A stretch of DNA of 64,000 nucleotides, taken from JAAXHH01 sp965248395 (GTDB lineage Bacteria > JAAXHH01). Location: the NCBI GenBank assembly GCA_965248395.1, contig OZ252103.1, forward strand, positions 868,001 to 932,000, written 5' to 3'. The notes below the pieces were generated by a model. It had not been told where the DNA came from. It was given only the letters and a program-made list of their open reading frames with translations, and ran no database searches. Below are positions 1-9,713 of this stretch, piece by piece (position 1 is the stretch's first letter; every line of letters starts with the position of its first letter). The position numbers and the translations under genes were made by a program.

Positions 1-155
1 TTGCCCCATTACCATCGCTGGAGGGAGGTGAAGGTTTATAAAGAAGTACGTTATTAAAGATTTGATTTTCAAAATCTGCTTTGCGACGATATGGTCAGCA
101 GGCCGGGGCAAGCTGACAATCAATCAGAAGGGCTCTGTTAAAGAGGAGTAAATTG
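1..155. other. Leader region upstream of the TonB receptor gene
   Basis: No gene is visible in the first 155 bases. The stretch holds a short perfect palindrome at 64-76 (GATTTT-C-AAAATC) and a strong Shine-Dalgarno, AAGAGGAG, at 141-148 that serves the next gene. I could not find a convincing -35/-10 pair, so the promoter may lie before the window. Confidence 0.5.
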
Positions 156-3100
156 ATGTCTATAACAATTTCACGAGCTTTACGCTTCGCATTCGCCTTT
201 GCGTTATTGCTCAGTTTCTCGACGGTTGCGCAGGCGCAGTTGTCGCTGGGCAAGGTTTCCGGCGTCGTGGTCGACAAGGCGAACCGGGAGCCGCTGCCGG
301 CAGCCAGTATACGTGTCGAGGGCACGGTGATGGGCGCGATGGCGAATGACATGGGCGAGTACTTCATCCTGAACGTAACGCCCGGCACCTATAACCTGAT
401 GGTGAATGTCATCGGTTATGTCCCGTTGCGCGTCGTGGGTGTGGCGGTGCACGCCGACCTTACCACGACGACCAACTTCGAGTTGGAATCCACGATTCTG
501 GAATCTGCCGAAGCGATCGAAGTTATTGCGACACGGGACCTGGTCGAAAAGAGTCTGACCTCCACCCGTACCATCGTACAGGCCGAGGAAATCCATTCGC
601 TTCCGGTGGTTAACATCGCCGAAGTCGTCCTGACCACGGCGGGCAGTTTCGCCGGTAATCTCCGCGGCGGCCGCGCGCAGGATCAGCAGATCACACTCGA
701 CGGTTCCACGGTGTCGACGCAGCACAACGATTCAGGCCGCAGCAACTACGCGGAAGGGTCTTTTACGATCAATCCCTACATGATCCAGGAACTCGAGGTC
801 AAAACGGGCACGTTCAACGCCGAATACGTGAACGCCCTGGCGGGCATCACCTCGGTGGTGACGCGTGACGGCGGTTCGAGTTTCAACGGAAACTTCGAGT
901 ACCGCACGCTGGGCCAGAAGGGGCTCAACTGGGTCAAGCCGCCCGACCTGGATATCGTCGACGCGTACCGGGCCGGTACCTGGTCCGAGGCAGACCTTCG
1001 TAAGGTCATTCAGGACGCGATCGACAAGACGAACGAGTTCAACAACGATCCGGCTCGGCAGGACGACGGCCTTCTGTTGAAGGACCCTTTCGCCGTGCTG
1101 GACATGACCGGTGCGGTGGACAGTTGGACGGCCAGGTACAGCCGGGAAAACTACTACTGGGATTACGACCGCGTCATTCCCGAGCAAGAGGCCATCAACT
1201 GGTCTTACCTCACCGACGGTCTTACTGAAGCCCAGGCCAACAGTTTCGCGACCGACAGGTCTTTCAATCCCGACAAGTACAATGAGTTCGCCCGGAATAA
1301 CCGGACCGAGAAGCGCCCGGTGCAGATCGATTTCGGCTTTGGTGGTCCGCTGGGCAGCAAGTTGAACTGGTTCGCGTCGGGTCGTTTCGATGAAAGCTGG
1401 GGACGGAGCCCGAACGAATACAAACGTCTGATGAACTCCTTCGTAAAGATGACCTACCGGCCCCGGACCAGTATGAAGCTGACCATGTCCGGTTTGATCG
1501 AAGACCAGGGTTTCTTCAGCAAGAAGGGACAAAGGACTGGAAATCACGGCTGGAAGTACAACATGGAAGGGCTCAATCAGAATTACCGCGGACGTCTGCA
1601 TGTGAACCTGGCGTATACGCATACGCTCAGTCCCCGGACGTTCTACGAACTCCGTTTCAACCATCTTCGCGAATACAACGAACGCTACAATCCCAAGTAC
1701 GGCAAGGAGCCGCTGCCGTCTCTTACGGACGCGTTCATCCACTCCGTCGGCTATGCGCCGCTGGAGCAGGGTAGCGGTGCCCAGGTACCCTACCAGGTGT
1801 ACGGCGACGAAGCCTACGGTTCGATCGATTTCGGTAACTACACGAGTATCCGGCCGTTCAAGACGGACGTCAGTTTCTCCATCACCAGCCAGGTCACCTC
1901 GAACCACCAGTTCAAGGGCGGTTTAGGCGTAGTGATGAACGATTTCGAGGAGAACAGCCGGGGTCCCGCCCGTGGTAACGCCGTAACGCTGTTCAATGAC
2001 CTGAACAGAGACCCGACCGCCAGTACGCTGCCGCTCGCAGGACGACAGGCGCACGTGTACCCGGTCGAATACTTCGCGTATATGCAGGATCGTATAGAGT
2101 ACGGAAGCCTCGTGGTGAACGCTGGATTGCGGCTAGATATCTTCGACGCCAATGCCAACGCGATCAATCCGTACCGTCCGCGTCCGGGCCCCGATCCCGA
2201 ACACGACGATCCGGAATATCGTACGTTGGCTCCGTCAATCAAGACGGGTCTCGCGCCGCGCCTGGGTATCTCTCACCCAATCACTGACCGCGCCGCGCTC
2301 CACTATTCGTACGGCATCTTCAACCAGCGTCCGCCGCTGAACAACCTGTACGACGGCCTGGTTCAGACTTCTTCGTTCGAGCGTAACCACGGCAATCCGG
2401 ATCTGCCGTTCCAGAAATCCACGAACTACGAGATGGGCCTGCAGGCCGAGATTTATGCTGGTTACTACCTGGACGTCACCGGTTACTTCCGCGATGTGAA
2501 CAACCTGCCGCTGACCTGGCTCTTTGCGCCGGATGTAGCGTTCATCGGTGGATCGCAGCGTGAGGTATCCATTCTGCTTCCGACGTTCGCCCAGGATTCG
2601 CGGGGACTCGAATTGTCCTTGCGGCGCCAGATGGCCAACAGGTTCTCGCTACGCGCGAACTACACCCTGGCCTTCACGTCTGATCTCAAGACTCCGCTCA
2701 CTGTCCGCGAACGAGGTGGCGAGACGATTCTTTCATTCTCCGACTTCGTACTGGGCACGCCGGCTCCGGATACCTACATCCGCGAGTATACGCAGTTCGA
2801 TCGCCGGCACCGTATGGTGGCCAACCTTCTGATCGATCTTCCATACGGCATCAGCGCGTCCTTACTGACGAAGGCTCAGAGCGGCAACCAGTACCGTACG
2901 TCCAACGAGCAGTCTGTCGATCCGCTTGGATTGCTCGCGGTAGCGCAACGTTCGCCATGGACGTGGACGACGGACCTTTTCGCTCAGAAGAACTTTAACC
3001 TTGGTAACGTCAGGCTCGGCGTGTTCACACAGATCAACAACATATTCGACCGTGTGAACATCTACAGCATCAGTGGTGGCGCCAGTAACGCAGCTTCCGA

Positions 3101-3215
3101 CCGCTGGCAACGTCGTGGAGACCCCGTCGGTCTCGTGGGTGGTCCCGTTGGCGGAATCGGCACACAGGCTAACGGTCCACGCGATATCTGGATGGGTCTC
3201 AACTTCTCTTGGTAA
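156..3215 (+). CDS. TonB-dependent outer-membrane receptor with carboxypeptidase-regulatory-like N-terminal domain
   Basis: About 1019 residues. The ATG at 156 is preferred over the TTG at 153 because it lies 7 nt after AAGAGGAG. A Sec signal peptide (cleavage near VAQAQ, residues 24-28) is followed by a CarboxypepD_reg-like beta-sandwich (about 30-115, with the typical VSGVVVDKANREPLPAAS and GTYNLMVNVIGY), a plug domain (about 120-250, including LPVVNIAEVV and GGRAQDQQITLDG) and a long barrel rich in alternating aromatic strands, ending in the outer-membrane-type C-terminus MGLNFSW. The role is energised uptake or export across the outer membrane; the substrate is unknown. It heads a co-directional run of envelope genes and is followed by a secreted protein and a PorV-like protein. 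No SusD partner is present. Confidence 0.9.
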   Translation: MSITISRALRFAFAFALLLSFSTVAQAQLSLGKVSGVVVDKANREPLPAASIRVEGTVMGAMANDMGEYFILNVTPGTYNLMVNVIGYVPLRVVGVAVHADLTTTTNFELESTILESAEAIEVIATRDLVEKSLTSTRTIVQAEEIHSLPVVNIAEVVLTTAGSFAGNLRGGRAQDQQITLDGSTVSTQHNDSGRSNYAEGSFTINPYMIQELEVKTGTFNAEYVNALAGITSVVTRDGGSSFNGNFEYRTLGQKGLNWVKPPDLDIVDAYRAGTWSEADLRKVIQDAIDKTNEFNNDPARQDDGLLLKDPFAVLDMTGAVDSWTARYSRENYYWDYDRVIPEQEAINWSYLTDGLTEAQANSFATDRSFNPDKYNEFARNNRTEKRPVQIDFGFGGPLGSKLNWFASGRFDESWGRSPNEYKRLMNSFVKMTYRPRTSMKLTMSGLIEDQGFFSKKGQRTGNHGWKYNMEGLNQNYRGRLHVNLAYTHTLSPRTFYELRFNHLREYNERYNPKYGKEPLPSLTDAFIHSVGYAPLEQGSGAQVPYQVYGDEAYGSIDFGNYTSIRPFKTDVSFSITSQVTSNHQFKGGLGVVMNDFEENSRGPARGNAVTLFNDLNRDPTASTLPLAGRQAHVYPVEYFAYMQDRIEYGSLVVNAGLRLDIFDANANAINPYRPRPGPDPEHDDPEYRTLAPSIKTGLAPRLGISHPITDRAALHYSYGIFNQRPPLNNLYDGLVQTSSFERNHGNPDLPFQKSTNYEMGLQAEIYAGYYLDVTGYFRDVNNLPLTWLFAPDVAFIGGSQREVSILLPTFAQDSRGLELSLRRQMANRFSLRANYTLAFTSDLKTPLTVRERGGETILSFSDFVLGTPAPDTYIREYTQFDRRHRMVANLLIDLPYGISASLLTKAQSGNQYRTSNEQSVDPLGLLAVAQRSPWTWTTDLFAQKNFNLGNVRLGVFTQINNIFDRVNIYSISGGASNAASDRWQRRGDPVGLVGGPVGGIGTQANGPRDIWMGLNFSW

Positions 3216-3304
3216 TCCCTAAACGTGGAGGCGCGTCTGCTAGCGCGACTCCACGTACGGTTGGTGGCGTTTTCGCAGAACGCTGCCGGCAAAGGAGGTT
3301 CATT

Positions 3305-6300
3305 TTGAAGAATTGGCGTCGAATTGTAACAGCCGGAGCGGTCGTGTTTATGGCGGCGGCTATCCTTGGGGTTGCTCAATACCTCACGGCGTTGCCAGAC
3401 GCACCGGCAAGATCCGTAGCCGCTCAGGGAAATCCGATCCCGAACGAGTTGGCAGTGGATGAAAGGCAGGATGCCTATATTGGTGGCCAGACTTACATGG
3501 CCATCATGAATTCGGAGCTGACCGATACCTACACCGGCGTGGGCTGGCGGGGTTCGGGACGTTCCATGAGTCCAACGATGGGCTTTCCGTCGTATACCTT
3601 CCCCGCTGGAGGGTTGGACGCGCCGTTGTGGGCTTCTGCATTCGGTATAACGGCTTATCAGCCCAATGCCGTTGCCGGTATGCCCATCAGTCGAGCCGAA
3701 GGCGCTTTTATCGGTACCACGAATGTCTACCGGGCTCCGCCTCATAAGCGTGAACAGGCGCCTCAGGGCTTCTGGTCCGATCAGGGTGGTTCGAGCAGCC
3801 CCGGTTTTGGTGCCGGCACCGTGGGTCCAGGTGGATACCGTGAGCCATTCATCACGGAAACTACTTTTAATACGAACGCGGGAATTCGGGTCATGCGCCA
3901 GTCGTACAGTTTCAGTTACGGCTACGGCCATACGAATGATTTCGTGTTTCTACGTCACGTGATGAACGTCCATGGCCTCGTGGATGTGAATCAGGATGGT
4001 ATGCTGGAAGAGGGAAATAATGGAGGCGTTCCGATCAAGAACTTCTTCATCATCTTCAACTATGACTTCGATATCCCGTGGACGAACAATCCGCTCCTGA
4101 CGGGTGGCGCGACCGGCGGTGGTGCCGGCGGTGACGACAAGCAGCCGCCCGGTATGTTCCGGAGAGAGATGCCCCTTGCCGTACCGGAAGGGCTGATCAA
4201 CTCCGGTAGGTTCAACCAGCCTCCTTACAGCGAGCGTTTCTATTCGGGCCTGGTCACCATGTTCGACGAGGACGATCCGGGACATCCCGGTATTGATTCC
4301 TACGTGTGGAACACGACCAACGGTAACTTCAATCCACTGCACGTGGGTGAAGCGTCCCTCATGGTATTCGAAGGTGACGGCACCGGTGCCAACGGCGATC
4401 TGGACGCCGTAGCGGCGCTGGATATTTACGAAGCGCCTTCCGTCGGCCTGTTCAACCTGCACGAATGGTGGATCGCCGACTTGAGAACCGTGTTCGGCTG
4501 GTATGAAGGTTCTGCCACCAAGTACCTGGAAGGCAAGAAAGTCAACGTACCGGGTGGTAGCAGCAAGCCGCATCCGGATCTGTTCATCAGTGGCTCATCG
4601 CTTGAAAGAAACACCGATATCAGCAACTGGGTCGCCAAGACGCAGACCGGTCAGTCAGCCGAGGGCATGGGCATGATGTGGGGCGACCCGCGTAACCTGA
4701 CCCAGCCCAACAATCCTGGCAAGGCCGCTGTCGGTTTACAGGAGGGTCAGTACGATCACATCACCCTCTTCGATCTCGACGGCGTGTTCCAGGGTATCGT
4801 ACCCGATCCGTACGAGGGCAGCGACACGAAGGAAGAGACCTCCGGCGCAGGATGTATCCGAAACGCGCTGGGATGGGGTCCCTACACCAAGTCGCCTGGC
4901 CAAGACCTGTCGGTCTGGCACGTTGACCTGATCGGTGCCGGCAAGGACGGCGCCTACGACGTGTACCTTCGCGCCCAGGACGTTTGGATGCAGCGTAAGT
5001 ACAACGCCGCCAACAACACGTTCTACTGGGACGGCTCCAATGAACGTACCATCCCCATGTACAATGCGAACGGTTCTGTCATGCGGGACGGTGACGGTAG
5101 CGTCATGACCGTAACGCACAACTTCGGTCGTGGCGCCGACAGCGGCGCACTGTTCCATCCGGCTCCTCCGCCGACCCTGTCGGTCTTCCCGACCACCAAC
5201 GGCACGATTGCGGTGGCATGGGGCAACAACGCGGAAACGGCCATTGATCCGGGTACGGGAGCTGCGGACTTCTCGAAGTACCGCCTCTATCGCGCATCCG
5301 GTTTCATCGATCAGTTCCCAACCGCTACGATCGCCCATGAAATTGGTTTTAACAGCACGATCATTCCGCCGAACCTCGGTCTGAGCGACGGCGCGTCCCC
5401 GATTACGGACGTGACCGATCCGAAGTCCAGTGCGGTAAAGCAGGGCCATCCTTACGCCCGGTTCATCCACGAAGGCCTTACCCTGGGTGCCGATTACAAC
5501 ATCGGACGGGTATACGACTTCATCGCGGATGACCTGGTGAAGCGCTTTGCGGCGCCGAACTTCTCCGGTCCCTACGTCCAGATCGGCGAGTTTGGCGGCG
5601 GCGGCGGCAATCAGACGAACACCCTGAGCCCGCCTGAATCCGTTTCGTACCCGAACCCGTATCCGCCAGAAGACAGGCTGCCGGGTTTTACGGACGATAA
5701 CATCGAGACCACGCCCAGTTCGACGCAGATCGTCGAGGCGAACAACGGCCTGGGTGCCACGACGGCTATTGCCCTCAATTTCTCGGATCGCTATCCCGAT
5801 ACCATCGGATCCGGTGATTCGCAGATTACCAGTGTCGGTGGAATCGCAGCGGATCCCCGCCTGGTCGGCCAGAGCGGTTACATCTTCGAAGATCGTGCCG
5901 TACTGATCGGTTTCAGCTACTGGTACTACGTGGCAGCGGTGGACAACGAGAGCGCGGTACAGTACGATTTCGACAATTACGTAGCGGATCAGAATTCGTC
6001 ACAGCAGCAGATAGCCCGTACGATCAACGGACTTGAAAGCTTCTACACCATGAACGCGAACGGAACGGACGGACGCTGGCATGGCCAGTATCCATACCGC
6101 GGTCTGACGGTAGGCCCGCAGGTACCGGGTCAGGATGTCATCCCGACAACAGTCGTTCGTAACGCAGTTGCTGGTCGTGTAGCGGAATTCGAAGGTTTGA
6201 TTACGGTTTCGCCGAACCCCTTCGTCTTCCAGGCGCAGTGGGATTTGGCTACGAAGTCGCAGTCCGTCAAGTTCTTCAACATGCCGGTACCGGCCCGTAT

Positions 6301-6508
6301 CACGATCTTCGACTCGGCTGGTCTTCAGGTCAGGCAGTTCGGCGTGCCGGACGAAGGTCAGACGACGACGGTCGGCGGTGTGACCGATTGGGATCTGAAG
6401 AACAATTCCAACGTACCGGTTTCCAGCGGTCTGTACATATGCGTAGTCCAAGCCGAAATCGGTGGCGAGAGCTTCACGAAAACGTTGAAACTCTACGTCC
6501 GGCGGTAA
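3305..6508 (+). CDS. Large secreted protein with C-terminal sorting-type beta-sandwich domain
   Basis: About 1067 residues. The reading frame is open from 3209, but AAAGGAGG at 3291-3298 sits 6 nt before a TTG at 3305. That start gives a clean signal peptide (MKNWRRIVTAGAVVFMAAA...), so I use it. No enzymatic domain is recognised. The middle is Gly/Asn/Asp-rich. Around residues 610-660 there is a fibronectin-like stretch (TLSVFPTTNGTIAVAWGNN, then YRLYRAS). The last 90 residues (VSPNPFVFQAQ, ITIFDSAGLQVRQF, VSSGLYICVVQ, FTKTLKLYVRR) look like the FlgD-Ig / type IX sorting-type C-terminal domains of exported proteins in the FCB group. It lies between a TonB receptor and a PorV/PorQ-like protein, which fits surface display or secretion. 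Confidence 0.75.
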   Translation: MKNWRRIVTAGAVVFMAAAILGVAQYLTALPDAPARSVAAQGNPIPNELAVDERQDAYIGGQTYMAIMNSELTDTYTGVGWRGSGRSMSPTMGFPSYTFPAGGLDAPLWASAFGITAYQPNAVAGMPISRAEGAFIGTTNVYRAPPHKREQAPQGFWSDQGGSSSPGFGAGTVGPGGYREPFITETTFNTNAGIRVMRQSYSFSYGYGHTNDFVFLRHVMNVHGLVDVNQDGMLEEGNNGGVPIKNFFIIFNYDFDIPWTNNPLLTGGATGGGAGGDDKQPPGMFRREMPLAVPEGLINSGRFNQPPYSERFYSGLVTMFDEDDPGHPGIDSYVWNTTNGNFNPLHVGEASLMVFEGDGTGANGDLDAVAALDIYEAPSVGLFNLHEWWIADLRTVFGWYEGSATKYLEGKKVNVPGGSSKPHPDLFISGSSLERNTDISNWVAKTQTGQSAEGMGMMWGDPRNLTQPNNPGKAAVGLQEGQYDHITLFDLDGVFQGIVPDPYEGSDTKEETSGAGCIRNALGWGPYTKSPGQDLSVWHVDLIGAGKDGAYDVYLRAQDVWMQRKYNAANNTFYWDGSNERTIPMYNANGSVMRDGDGSVMTVTHNFGRGADSGALFHPAPPPTLSVFPTTNGTIAVAWGNNAETAIDPGTGAADFSKYRLYRASGFIDQFPTATIAHEIGFNSTIIPPNLGLSDGASPITDVTDPKSSAVKQGHPYARFIHEGLTLGADYNIGRVYDFIADDLVKRFAAPNFSGPYVQIGEFGGGGGNQTNTLSPPESVSYPNPYPPEDRLPGFTDDNIETTPSSTQIVEANNGLGATTAIALNFSDRYPDTIGSGDSQITSVGGIAADPRLVGQSGYIFEDRAVLIGFSYWYYVAAVDNESAVQYDFDNYVADQNSSQQQIARTINGLESFYTMNANGTDGRWHGQYPYRGLTVGPQVPGQDVIPTTVVRNAVAGRVAEFEGLITVSPNPFVFQAQWDLATKSQSVKFFNMPVPARITIFDSAGLQVRQFGVPDEGQTTTVGGVTDWDLKNNSNVPVSSGLYICVVQAEIGGESFTKTLKLYVRR

Positions 6509-6581
6509 ATCGCGGCGCGTCCCGCGCTGCAACGGATAGTAACCTGCAGCGCGGGCAAGTCCGATTCAGGGAGGTTTTCTA

Positions 6582-7565
6582 ATGAGATTATTTGTTCGAT
6601 GGGGCGTGGTCGCCGGATTGCTGATGGCTCTATCAACGCCCGTTCATGCCCAGGTCTCCAAAAGCGGAACCGCCGCGTCGAAGTTTCTGACGCAGGACAA
6701 TAACGCCCGCATCGCGGGGGTTGGGTCTTCCGCCACGTCCTACACGGATCTGGGTGCGTTCTCGGCCCTGACGAACCATTCCACAATGGTGTTCGTCGAG
6801 GGCAGGGGTGCAGTCGGCGTTACCTATGCGAAGTATTTCGCGGAAATGACGCTGTTCAGCGCCGCACTGGTCTGGAATCTCGGGGACAACGGCGCCGTGG
6901 GTCTGGGTGTGCATTCGCTGCTTTCGGGCGACATACCCTTTACCACGTCCCAGGATCCGACGCACCTGTTCGCTACGGCCGGTGAGAATTTCTCCGTGAC
7001 CGACTTGGCCATCGGTCCGAGTTATGCGCGTCGGCTGACGGACTCCTTCGCGGTCGGCGGTTCGCTGAAGTTCATCTCGGAGGGCACGAGCGGCGCAACC
7101 GGTGTGGATCGTACGAGCAGGTCCATTGCATTTGACGTGGGTACCATATATACCACGGATTTTCGCAATTTCCGTATTGGCGCCTCGTTCCAGAATTTCG
7201 GTCCGGACATGCAGTTCATCGATGATTCCAACGCTAGAGATCAGTTGCCCACGACTTTCCGTATCGGTTTCGCCGGCGAACCCGCCGAACTGCCGATGGG
7301 AAGCGTAATGCTCAGCGCCGAACTCTGGAAGCTTCGCGAGTTCGATTCCGTACTTAACCTGGGTATTGAGTGGTGGGTTAACGATTACATTGCGGGTCGG
7401 GTTGGCTGGAAAGCCGGATACAGCGGCGGCCAGGATGAAGGCGTATCCGCTGGTGCCGGTCTAAGGTTCAGCCAGGGTGAACTGAGTCTCAACGTTGATT
7501 ACGCGTATACGCAGCAGGATCTTCTGGACGATCTGCATCGCGTGTCCATCGGTGTGGGCTTCTAA
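6582..7565 (+). CDS. PorV/PorQ-family outer-membrane barrel protein
   Basis: 327 residues, with a signal peptide (cleavage after PVHAQ). The start is fixed by GGGAGG about 7 nt before the ATG. The mature N-terminus (KSGTAASKFLTQDNNARIAGVGSS) and the body (SVTDLAIGPSYARRLTDSFAVGGSLKFI, then FDVGTIYTT and FRIGASFQNFG) match the PorV/PorQ (UPF0164-like) family of FadL-related barrels. In Bacteroidetes, PorV is the shuttle or attachment factor of the type IX secretion system. It lies 73 nt after the secreted sorting-domain protein and is followed by a strong hairpin terminator, so genes 1-3 look like one transcription unit. Which secretion route it serves is an inference; no other type IX component is in the window. 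Confidence 0.8.
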   Translation: MRLFVRWGVVAGLLMALSTPVHAQVSKSGTAASKFLTQDNNARIAGVGSSATSYTDLGAFSALTNHSTMVFVEGRGAVGVTYAKYFAEMTLFSAALVWNLGDNGAVGLGVHSLLSGDIPFTTSQDPTHLFATAGENFSVTDLAIGPSYARRLTDSFAVGGSLKFISEGTSGATGVDRTSRSIAFDVGTIYTTDFRNFRIGASFQNFGPDMQFIDDSNARDQLPTTFRIGFAGEPAELPMGSVMLSAELWKLREFDSVLNLGIEWWVNDYIAGRVGWKAGYSGGQDEGVSAGAGLRFSQGELSLNVDYAYTQQDLLDDLHRVSIGVGF

Positions 7566-7620
7566 CATAAGCCTGAATAGAGCACGGATGGATGTACATT
7601 ATCGTTAGCTGGAGCATCAG

Positions 7621-7654
7621 GAGAATCCCTCAGTCCGTTCGATGAGGGATTCTC
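7621..7654 (+). terminator. Hairpin terminator after the PorV-like gene
   Basis: A perfect 12-bp stem, GAGAATCCCTCA at 7621-7632 and TGAGGGATTCTC at 7643-7654, with a 10-nt loop and a short, T-containing tail (TTATGT). It lies 55 nt after the PorV-like stop and 33 nt before the next start. The weak T tract means termination may be partial. Confidence 0.75.
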
Positions 7655-7687
7655 TTATGTACCGGAAAGACCTGTCGGGAGTACTTG

Positions 7688-9595
7688 ATGAAGTTTAAAG
7701 TGGGACCTATTCTCGCATACGCACATGCGGTAAGAGCAATTGTCATTGGTTTAGTTGTATTGGCCACTGTTGTACCGGCCTCGGAGGCCAAGGCCATTCA
7801 GGTGAGTGGCGTAGTGATCGATGGGAAATACCCCGTACCGGGCGTACGAGTGCGAGAACACGGTAAACCGAATTTCGTACTTACCGATTCACAAGGAAGA
7901 TTCACCCTGAATCTGCTTGAAGATCCGGTGCAGCACTTTGCTATTACAGCAGGCAAGGAAGGGTGGTTAAACGGCGGCGTCATGGTAGATCCCAAAACAT
8001 CATATACAACGATCGTATTACAAAAAGTACCCGAGGAAGAAGACGCCTCCTACGATTTTATCACACCTCACAAATCCCTGGTCGATCTGCGCCAGGAGCC
8101 AGAGGAACTGGAGAGACTGCGAAGTCAGTCCCATACAGGCTTCGAGGAGGGCTGTAATCTTTGCCATTTCCAGCCGACCTGTTACCTCTGCCACAGGGAT
8201 CTTTACGATCAATGGAATACTTCGCAACATGCGAAGGGCGTGGACAACCCGTGGACGTTGAATCTCTACGACGGCACGGATGCGGACGGGAATGACAACG
8301 TCGGTCCGGGATTCAGGCTGGATTTTCCCGGTGAAGCCGGAGAGTGCGCCGACTGTCACGCGCCTTCGGCCGCCCTCGATTCGCCGGGGAAAACCGACTT
8401 GAAGGTGGTGTACAATCGTTCAGTTACGTATCCGACGATCCAGGATTATAAAACTCTTGAACGCATGGAGTATGAAAGATTGGCGGGTTCGGTTGACGGA
8501 GCAGGTATTCATTGCGACTTCTGCCACAAAATACAGAATGTGGACGTTAATGATCATGCGGGCATAAATGGATCGATTACCATGCACCGGGTGAGCATGG
8601 AAGAGGAAAAGCAACAGCGGCTCATCAAGGGGAAGTTCCCGCCTATATTCGTTTACGGACCCTATGATGACGTCATCAACTTTTCGCCTTTACCCGGCAC
8701 ATCCAACACCTCACCCATGGTGGCGAGTTACAATCCGCTTTACACGAGCAGCGACTACTGTTCCGCCTGCCATCAACACAAAAACAGTCATGGCCTTCCG
8801 TTCATGGATACCTACCGGGAATGGAAGGAAAGTCCGTATTCGGCCATGGGTATCGAATGCCAGGACTGCCATATGGAGCCGGAGTCGGAAGGTTTCACGT
8901 ACGGTTCGTTCGTAAACGGCGACGCGGAAAAATTCTGGACCCCGCTGGGATATCGGGATCCCACCACCGTGAAGACCCATGCATTCCCTGGGGCTACTGA
9001 GGTGCTGCTGGCGAACGCCGCCACCCTGGCCATCGATGCCGTCGTTGCAAATGGACAGTTGACGGTGATCGTGGATGTGCGCAACGTCAATACAGGGCAT
9101 CATATCCCGTCGGGGATCACCATCAGGAATATGCTGTTGCTTGTGACTCCCGTTCTGGCGAACGGAGATACGCTGCGTTACGCGGGGAATCAGCGCGTCC
9201 CTGCATACGGCGGCGAGGGCGACCTGGCCGAAGGCAACTACGCGGGTTATCCCGGTAAGGGATTTGCCCTGGTTTTTGGCGATGACAAGGGAAATAGTCA
9301 CGTGATGGACTGGCAGGCGACCCGTATTATCGCAGATACCCGAATAAAAGCGCGTGAGGCGGACCGTTCCGTGTATACTTTTGAAATACCGACGGGTGCC
9401 GAACGTATGGATATCCATACCGATCTGATTTACAGAAGAGCGTTCAAACCGTTGGCGGATCTCAAAAAGTGGACGCAGAAAGACATGACCGTGGCTTCGG
9501 ACGTCACCACGGTAAGACCCGTCAATTCACTGAAAGCTTCCACGCCTTCGAAGGGACTGAGCCTCCGCGATCGAATCAGATCTTATTTCGATTGA
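7688..9595 (+). CDS. Exported hexahaem cytochrome c with carboxypeptidase-regulatory-like domain
   Basis: 635 residues. GGGAG precedes the ATG at 7688; a TTG at 7685 is the alternative. There is a signal peptide (cleavage near ASEAKA) and then a CarboxypepD_reg-like sandwich (about 38-115, VSGVVIDGKYPVPGVRV). Six CxxCH haem-attachment motifs follow, with first Cys near residues 156 (CNLCH), 165 (CYLCH), 220 (CADCH), 276 (CDFCH), 358 (CSACH) and 391 (CQDCH). The close first pair and the wide later spacing resemble electron-transfer multihaem cytochromes of the c554 / hydroxylamine-oxidoreductase fold group. The C-terminal 200 residues look like a beta-rich domain without haem. It probably moves electrons in the periplasm or at the cell surface; the partner is unknown. 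The 5' half is visibly less GC-rich than its neighbours. Confidence 0.85.
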   Translation: MKFKVGPILAYAHAVRAIVIGLVVLATVVPASEAKAIQVSGVVIDGKYPVPGVRVREHGKPNFVLTDSQGRFTLNLLEDPVQHFAITAGKEGWLNGGVMVDPKTSYTTIVLQKVPEEEDASYDFITPHKSLVDLRQEPEELERLRSQSHTGFEEGCNLCHFQPTCYLCHRDLYDQWNTSQHAKGVDNPWTLNLYDGTDADGNDNVGPGFRLDFPGEAGECADCHAPSAALDSPGKTDLKVVYNRSVTYPTIQDYKTLERMEYERLAGSVDGAGIHCDFCHKIQNVDVNDHAGINGSITMHRVSMEEEKQQRLIKGKFPPIFVYGPYDDVINFSPLPGTSNTSPMVASYNPLYTSSDYCSACHQHKNSHGLPFMDTYREWKESPYSAMGIECQDCHMEPESEGFTYGSFVNGDAEKFWTPLGYRDPTTVKTHAFPGATEVLLANAATLAIDAVVANGQLTVIVDVRNVNTGHHIPSGITIRNMLLLVTPVLANGDTLRYAGNQRVPAYGGEGDLAEGNYAGYPGKGFALVFGDDKGNSHVMDWQATRIIADTRIKAREADRSVYTFEIPTGAERMDIHTDLIYRRAFKPLADLKKWTQKDMTVASDVTTVRPVNSLKASTPSKGLSLRDRIRSYFD

Positions 9596-9647
9596 CGGGT
9601 ACGGTTAGCGCGGATTGCCGTAACCATACCGTATCCGAGGCAAACTG

Positions 9648-9689
9648 TTCAGAATCTGAGATATCGTCTTCAGAATTTGAGATATCGTC
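9648..9689 (+). repeat. Two tandem copies of a 21-bp unit
   Basis: TTCAGAATCTGAGATATCGTC at 9648-9668 is repeated at 9669-9689 with a single C-to-T change. It lies in the 118-nt gap between the cytochrome and TPR genes. The unit contains near-palindromic pieces (GATATC), so it could be a pair of regulator sites or simply a small slippage duplication. Confidence 0.6.
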
Positions 9690-9713
9690 CTCGATGCCGC
9701 ACCGCATGAGCAT

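Noticed and set aside
732..1907. A 391-codon open frame on the minus strand
   Set aside because: It is antisense to the TonB receptor gene, which has a signal peptide, ribosome site and full domain set.
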